Virus record (IMG/VR): IMGVR_UViG_3300037010_003037
Coordinates: 62,001 to 126,000 of that record
Length of the DNA: 64,000 nt
Strand: one strand, 5' to 3'
Source: a virus
Below, piece by piece: positions 60,312 to 64,000 of the stretch (position 1 is the stretch's first letter; each line of letters begins with the position of its first letter). The notes under the pieces are model-generated. The model saw only the letters and a program-made list of their open reading frames with translations, searched no databases and was not told the DNA's origin. The position numbers and the translations under genes were made by a program.

Positions 60312-60363
60312 TGATTGCTGGATAAATCATGAATAATATAATATCTTATTTATCCAGCAATCA
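60312..60363 (-). promoter_or_regulatory. 16-bp perfect inverted repeat with late-promoter-like octamer
   Basis: 60312-60327 and 60348-60363 are perfect reverse complements separated by 20 bases. They occupy most of the gap between the gp6-like stop and the start of the giant gene at 60307. On the minus strand the right arm contains GATAAATA (60347-60354), a one-off late promoter octamer, and the left arm carries its complement. The RNA would fold into a long hairpin just before the giant gene's ribosome site. It could regulate its translation, stabilise the message or terminate part of the transcripts from gp6. Confidence 0.5.
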
Positions 60364-60383
60364 AAATGCTTAGAAAGTCATTT

Positions 60384-63300
60384 TTACTTGATTTGTCTTA
60401 GAACGGATGGAGTAAGTGCATCAACTATTTCGATGTCATTAATAGTTGCTGCTGATTGAAGAATTTCATCAAATCCTGACTCGATCGTAAACAATGAACC
60501 AAATGAGTTCACTGAATACATTGGAACTAGAACAACAGAGGAAATTTGAGAGGTTAAGCGCTGGTGAATTAAAGAGATTAGTTCAGTAGCGTAGAATGTA
60601 TCTCCAAAATCCCATCCTTGAATGTCAAAGAACTTATCTATAACAGCTATGATCTCTTGTTTGATGCGCTCATCAGAGAACGTAGCTGTTGGTGACTTAA
60701 CAACCCTAAACTTAGCGCGGAACCTCTGATCTGCTTTTTCACCAAACAATAACTTTATTTTCCCAGGATGCAAAACAACAGTGTCAGACAACATCTTGTT
60801 CTTCAACAAATAACCATATGCTGTTCTTAGTTCTAGAGGTGTTGGAGGTATAGGCTCAATAGAGCTAAACCCCTTTATGTAATCCCTCATGCTTATATAG
60901 TACCCACGAGTTAACAAAAATGCATCATGTATATTAGTAACTGATGGGTCAATAAGGTTAGTGACAGGAGAGAAGTGCTGCCACATAAAATCAAGACCTT
61001 TAATCAAGTTGCATCCATCTATTCCATTATCTCCTGTTGGAGATACTGGTGCTGGTACCATTCTTCTTCTAACAATAGTTACATTTACGGCTGATGGAGA
61101 GATAAGTTTACCAACGTAGTTTCCATATTCAAATGCGTAAAAAACTCCACTACCAGCAGGGAACTCGATTCCCATTCTGTCATACACTGTTGTGTCATAA
61201 TCAGGGATATCATATCCATCTATCAGCGTATATCTATAATTTGGATCTTGTTCATCACATGCCAGCCAACGAATTGTGGTACCATCTGCAGAAACAATTC
61301 CGTATTGATAAGAATCTTTTGAGAACGCTTCAAATTGTAAAATATTATCTGGAGTAGCATCTCCAGAACGAATGAAGTTTATTGTATCTGTTGGTGCAAC
61401 TTCTAATTGATTGAAATTTATAACTCCATCTGAGTTATATACAAAACCTAGTGCATCATAAATGTGCGCGCTTACAAGTGGTTTACCAAATTCATCTAAA
61501 TTTGAACGTAGAATTCTGATTTTGTCAACAACTGGTTTTTTAGTTTCAGAATCCAAAATCTGATCATTTTGATTGTACCAGAACTTTGTTGTGTTGCTTT
61601 GAACTATAGTCTTAGTATTTCTGTTAAAAATCTTCCATGATGTTGTTGTCCCACCATTATCTTCACGAACAATCATGAAGATCCATGATTGGGCTTTTAT
61701 CGCTTGGTTAAAAGTCATCTGTTGTGCAAGATCTGGGCCATTCTCATCAAGTCCTGCCCCTCCAATGTATGGTTTAAGGTTAATCATCTCAGCATCCGCA
61801 GGAACTGATGGATTAGCTCTCATAACTGCATCAGGAATTATTTCCCACCAACCTGTAAAGTTTACTTTATATTTGAGACCATGAATTTTTCGAACAGTTG
61901 CTGTGAAATCACCACTCGAAGGATAAGACTGTTTTTGAATATCAATAACAAAGCCATCTCCCGTTTGGAATGGAGAATTTACATCATTAGTAATAGAGAA
62001 ATCTACTGGAAGATTATGACCATGTTGATCAGACCACCGAGCTCCATTTCCAATAACATAATTAGGTAATCTTCCACGTAGATTTGAAATAACGGTAAAG
62101 GTGACACCATCAGAAGTCATCTCGATGGTTATTACTTCTTTCTTATGCGCGAACTGGTCAAGCCCGTTCGCCTTTGGAGCACCTGCACTACCGTCACCAT
62201 ATCCCCATATGCTTTGTGAAGGATCAGTTGGTGGCAGATTGTTGTCAAAGCTGTGGAGTCTAATATCACCACCACCAAAACAGCGAATAAATGGGTTAAA
62301 GCGCAAGCCAAAGATCTTTTGTGGTGGAACTTGCTGAAGACCAGAACCCACATCGCCAGGAGGATAGGTGTTTACACCATCAATAGTTCTTGGTAGATCT
62401 GGCTGGTAAATTTTTCCATCATCTTCAGGATAAAGTATTGGATCCTTAATGATACCATGGCGAACGCCATTAATTATAGCGTACTGCTGAACATCACCAT
62501 ACCAGTGCTGGTCAAGTGCTCCTTGAATAGCTGTTTTCTCGTTTAAAGAACCATCACCACCGTTTATTAATGTAGATTGAACCCACGCATCATAAAGCTC
62601 ACCATATGGTGCGACAACAGTATCATCAAGACGATAGTATCTTGTCTGGTTATCTTCTACAAAAACTCTGCGTGGGTATGAAATAATGCCATCGGCATCT
62701 GGTGATGTTGCAATAGCGTGTACAATGCTATTAAACACACCAGGACTTTGAAGCAAAGGCTCAATGAAAGAGTCTATTATGGTTCTGGCTGATAAGCGCG
62801 TTTCAACCATATCAACTGATATATCAGAAAACATTATAAGATCATCACCAAATAACTTAACGTTCTCATAATGACGTGATGCGTCATTCCATTCAATATA
62901 TTTTGGTTGACCAGCAAATGTTCTGTTGATCGTTTTAAGACGTAAGATTGTTGGGTCCTTCAACATGAAGGTGTTATAATCTTGGCCATTTACCATTCTG
63001 TTCTGCGCGTAGTACGTAGAAGGTGCGGCCTGTCTTATTTGCTCAGTAGTTTCAGATTGTGAGTTGTTTTGAATTGCTGCAGTTAGAGAGAACGTAATGT
63101 TACACGTGTGCGTATTGTTTTGCTGGTTAGTGTAGACAAAGCTCATTGGCTGACCAGCGATTCTATTCTTTGGAATAAAGATGTTTTGGTTAGTGGACAC
63201 TCTAGTCCAGATTTGGAATTTTCCGACTGGAGCATCGCTAAAGTTTCCATCACCAAATAACAACGCGATTCGATCGTTTTCTAACGTTTCAACCTCAAAT

Positions 63301-64000
63301 TTTTTACGGCCACTTTGATCATTGAACTGAAGGTTTTGTTCACTTAGTGTCTCAACTTCATGCCACACTTCAGTAATGACATCATCATCATTTACTCTGT
63401 AAACCCATACGTCAGTGTTGTTTATATTGATAGCTTCAAGCTCAAGACGCCGGTTTGCTGTTGGTTCAAGAATAGTGTAATCTGTTCTTATAAGAGTACC
63501 TTGCTTCACAAACATCATGAAGCCAGTAAAGTCGGATCCATCACCCTTTCCATCATTAGCATAAACTATGTTGAACTGTGCGTTCAAATCTGGGGAACGT
63601 TCAAATGGACCATTTTCGTCTATGTCAATAGGTACAGCTTCCATTTGAAACTGTTCATTGGCACCTGATGCAATAAATGAGTAGACGCCGTTTCTAAACG
63701 AGTTAGTATGATTATTAAATGTGTAGAGCTGCATCGACACATCACCAATTTGTACAGCCTTAATTGGCTGCCCAAAGTGTGTGGTTAAAACCTTGTTAAT
63801 TACTAAAAAGAACTGTTCTTTCCAATTAGTATTGTTTGGATCATTCCACGTGATAGTAACATTTGAAAGGTTGTTGCCTAGAGAGTCAAATACCGTTTCA
63901 GATGTACTGATAGAGTTAATTTTTACTAACCCGCGAGCAGGAATATTTCTAGAAGCTTTATATGAAATCAACCGGGCTAGACGAAGAATTGATTGCTTGC
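60384..64000 (-). CDS. 6: Baseplate wedge protein gp6-like (5' end cut by window)
   Basis: The frame is open to the right edge, so at least 1,205 residues are visible and the start is outside the window. The C-terminus is a clear T4 gp6 match: I-I-x-x-I-D-K-F-F-D-I-x-x-W-D-F-G-x-T-F-Y, then I-S-S-V-V-L-V-P and F-G-x-L-F-x-I, then A-T-I-x-x-I-E-I-V. In T4 gp6 forms the wedge ring holding the tail tube baseplate. The product is nearly twice T4 gp6 (660 residues), with extra beta-rich material in the middle. Transcription runs from outside the window toward the giant gene at 51506. Confidence 0.88.
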   Translation of the reverse strand, partial: KQSILRLARLISYKASRNIPARGLVKINSISTSETVFDSLGNNLSNVTITWNDPNNTNWKEQFFLVINKVLTTHFGQPIKAVQIGDVSMQLYTFNNHTNSFRNGVYSFIASGANEQFQMEAVPIDIDENGPFERSPDLNAQFNIVYANDGKGDGSDFTGFMMFVKQGTLIRTDYTILEPTANRRLELEAININNTDVWVYRVNDDDVITEVWHEVETLSEQNLQFNDQSGRKKFEVETLENDRIALLFGDGNFSDAPVGKFQIWTRVSTNQNIFIPKNRIAGQPMSFVYTNQQNNTHTCNITFSLTAAIQNNSQSETTEQIRQAAPSTYYAQNRMVNGQDYNTFMLKDPTILRLKTINRTFAGQPKYIEWNDASRHYENVKLFGDDLIMFSDISVDMVETRLSARTIIDSFIEPLLQSPGVFNSIVHAIATSPDADGIISYPRRVFVEDNQTRYYRLDDTVVAPYGELYDAWVQSTLINGGDGSLNEKTAIQGALDQHWYGDVQQYAIINGVRHGIIKDPILYPEDDGKIYQPDLPRTIDGVNTYPPGDVGSGLQQVPPQKIFGLRFNPFIRCFGGGDIRLHSFDNNLPPTDPSQSIWGYGDGSAGAPKANGLDQFAHKKEVITIEMTSDGVTFTVISNLRGRLPNYVIGNGARWSDQHGHNLPVDFSITNDVNSPFQTGDGFVIDIQKQSYPSSGDFTATVRKIHGLKYKVNFTGWWEIIPDAVMRANPSVPADAEMINLKPYIGGAGLDENGPDLAQQMTFNQAIKAQSWIFMIVREDNGGTTTSWKIFNRNTKTIVQSNTTKFWYNQNDQILDSETKKPVVDKIRILRSNLDEFGKPLVSAHIYDALGFVYNSDGVINFNQLEVAPTDTINFIRSGDATPDNILQFEAFSKDSYQYGIVSADGTTIRWLACDEQDPNYRYTLIDGYDIPDYDTTVYDRMGIEFPAGSGVFYAFEYGNYVGKLISPSAVNVTIVRRRMVPAPVSPTGDNGIDGCNLIKGLDFMWQHFSPVTNLIDPSVTNIHDAFLLTRGYYISMRDYIKGFSSIEPIPPTPLELRTAYGYLLKNKMLSDTVVLHPGKIKLLFGEKADQRFRAKFRVVKSPTATFSDERIKQEIIAVIDKFFDIQGWDFGDTFYATELISLIHQRLTSQISSVVLVPMYSVNSFGSLFTIESGFDEILQSAATINDIEIVDALTPSVLRQIK

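Noticed and set aside
1-64000. CRISPR arrays, insertion sequences, integrase or rRNA genes
   Set aside because: No spaced direct-repeat array, transposase motif or rRNA-like stretch was seen; the only arrays are the acidic codon repeat and the SGNH triplication.

Overview
The window is part of the genome of a T4-like tailed phage (myovirus) with AT-rich DNA. Directly recognisable T4-type parts are a family B DNA polymerase, sliding clamp, FEN-type RNase H, primase, DnaB-like helicase, Rnl1 RNA ligase, DsbA-like protein, a gp6-type baseplate wedge protein and T4-like late promoters (TATAAATA/CATAAATA). The paired spanin genes point to a Gram-negative host. The carbamoyltransferase, radical SAM and 2OG-oxygenase-like genes are of the kind often carried by aquatic T4-like phages. 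The host itself cannot be named from this sequence.

Layout. 1-9.4 kb (+): an accessory 'modification' region with two glycosyltransferase-like genes, three tandem and partly gene-converted SGNH hydrolases, a radical SAM enzyme, a 36-residue basic peptide and an O-carbamoyltransferase. 9.4-13.1 kb (+): an RNA-repair island behind a strong sigma70-type promoter, with a cyclic-phosphate-processing receiver-domain protein, a T4 Rnl1-type ligase, small genes and a DRB0094/Rnl5-type ligase. 13.2-18.8 kb (+): a second glycosyltransferase-like gene fused to a methyltransferase-like domain, a P-loop NTPase, a DEDDh exonuclease and several unrecognised genes. 18.9-29.8 kb (+): replication genes (DsbA-like protein, DNA polymerase interrupted by a 170-residue mini-intein in its catalytic YGDTDS motif, sliding clamp, RNase H, primase, helicase), with two late-promoter genes in between. 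29.9-38.0 kb (+): a 1,188-residue protein with an N-terminal KxDG nucleotidyltransferase domain and a long Glu/Asp/Asn repeat, then a PD-(D/E)XK nuclease, several unknowns, a 2OG-oxygenase-like and a uracil-DNA-glycosylase-like gene. 38.0-64.0 kb (-): lysis cassette (i-spanin, o-spanin, M23 plus transglycosylase lysin), then tail-fibre and baseplate genes up to a gp6 homologue cut by the right edge. These include a 2,933-residue protein in the gp7 position.

How the genes fit together. The plus strand carries early/middle functions: takeover, RNA repair and replication. The minus strand carries late structural and lysis functions, and the two sets converge at about 38.0 kb. Late promoters also lie on the plus strand, where they isolate single genes such as 25671-26105 and the giant nucleotidyltransferase. 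At least seven copies of one small beta-type domain (W-x-[IV]-x-H-x-[LF]) recur in six tail genes, which suggests a shared building block for adhesins or their attachment.

Strongest points for follow-up: the DNA polymerase mini-intein, the nucleotidyltransferase/acidic-repeat fusion expressed from a late promoter, the multi-ligase RNA-repair island, the mosaic SGNH triplication, and an in-frame ochre codon splitting a small gene between polymerase and clamp.
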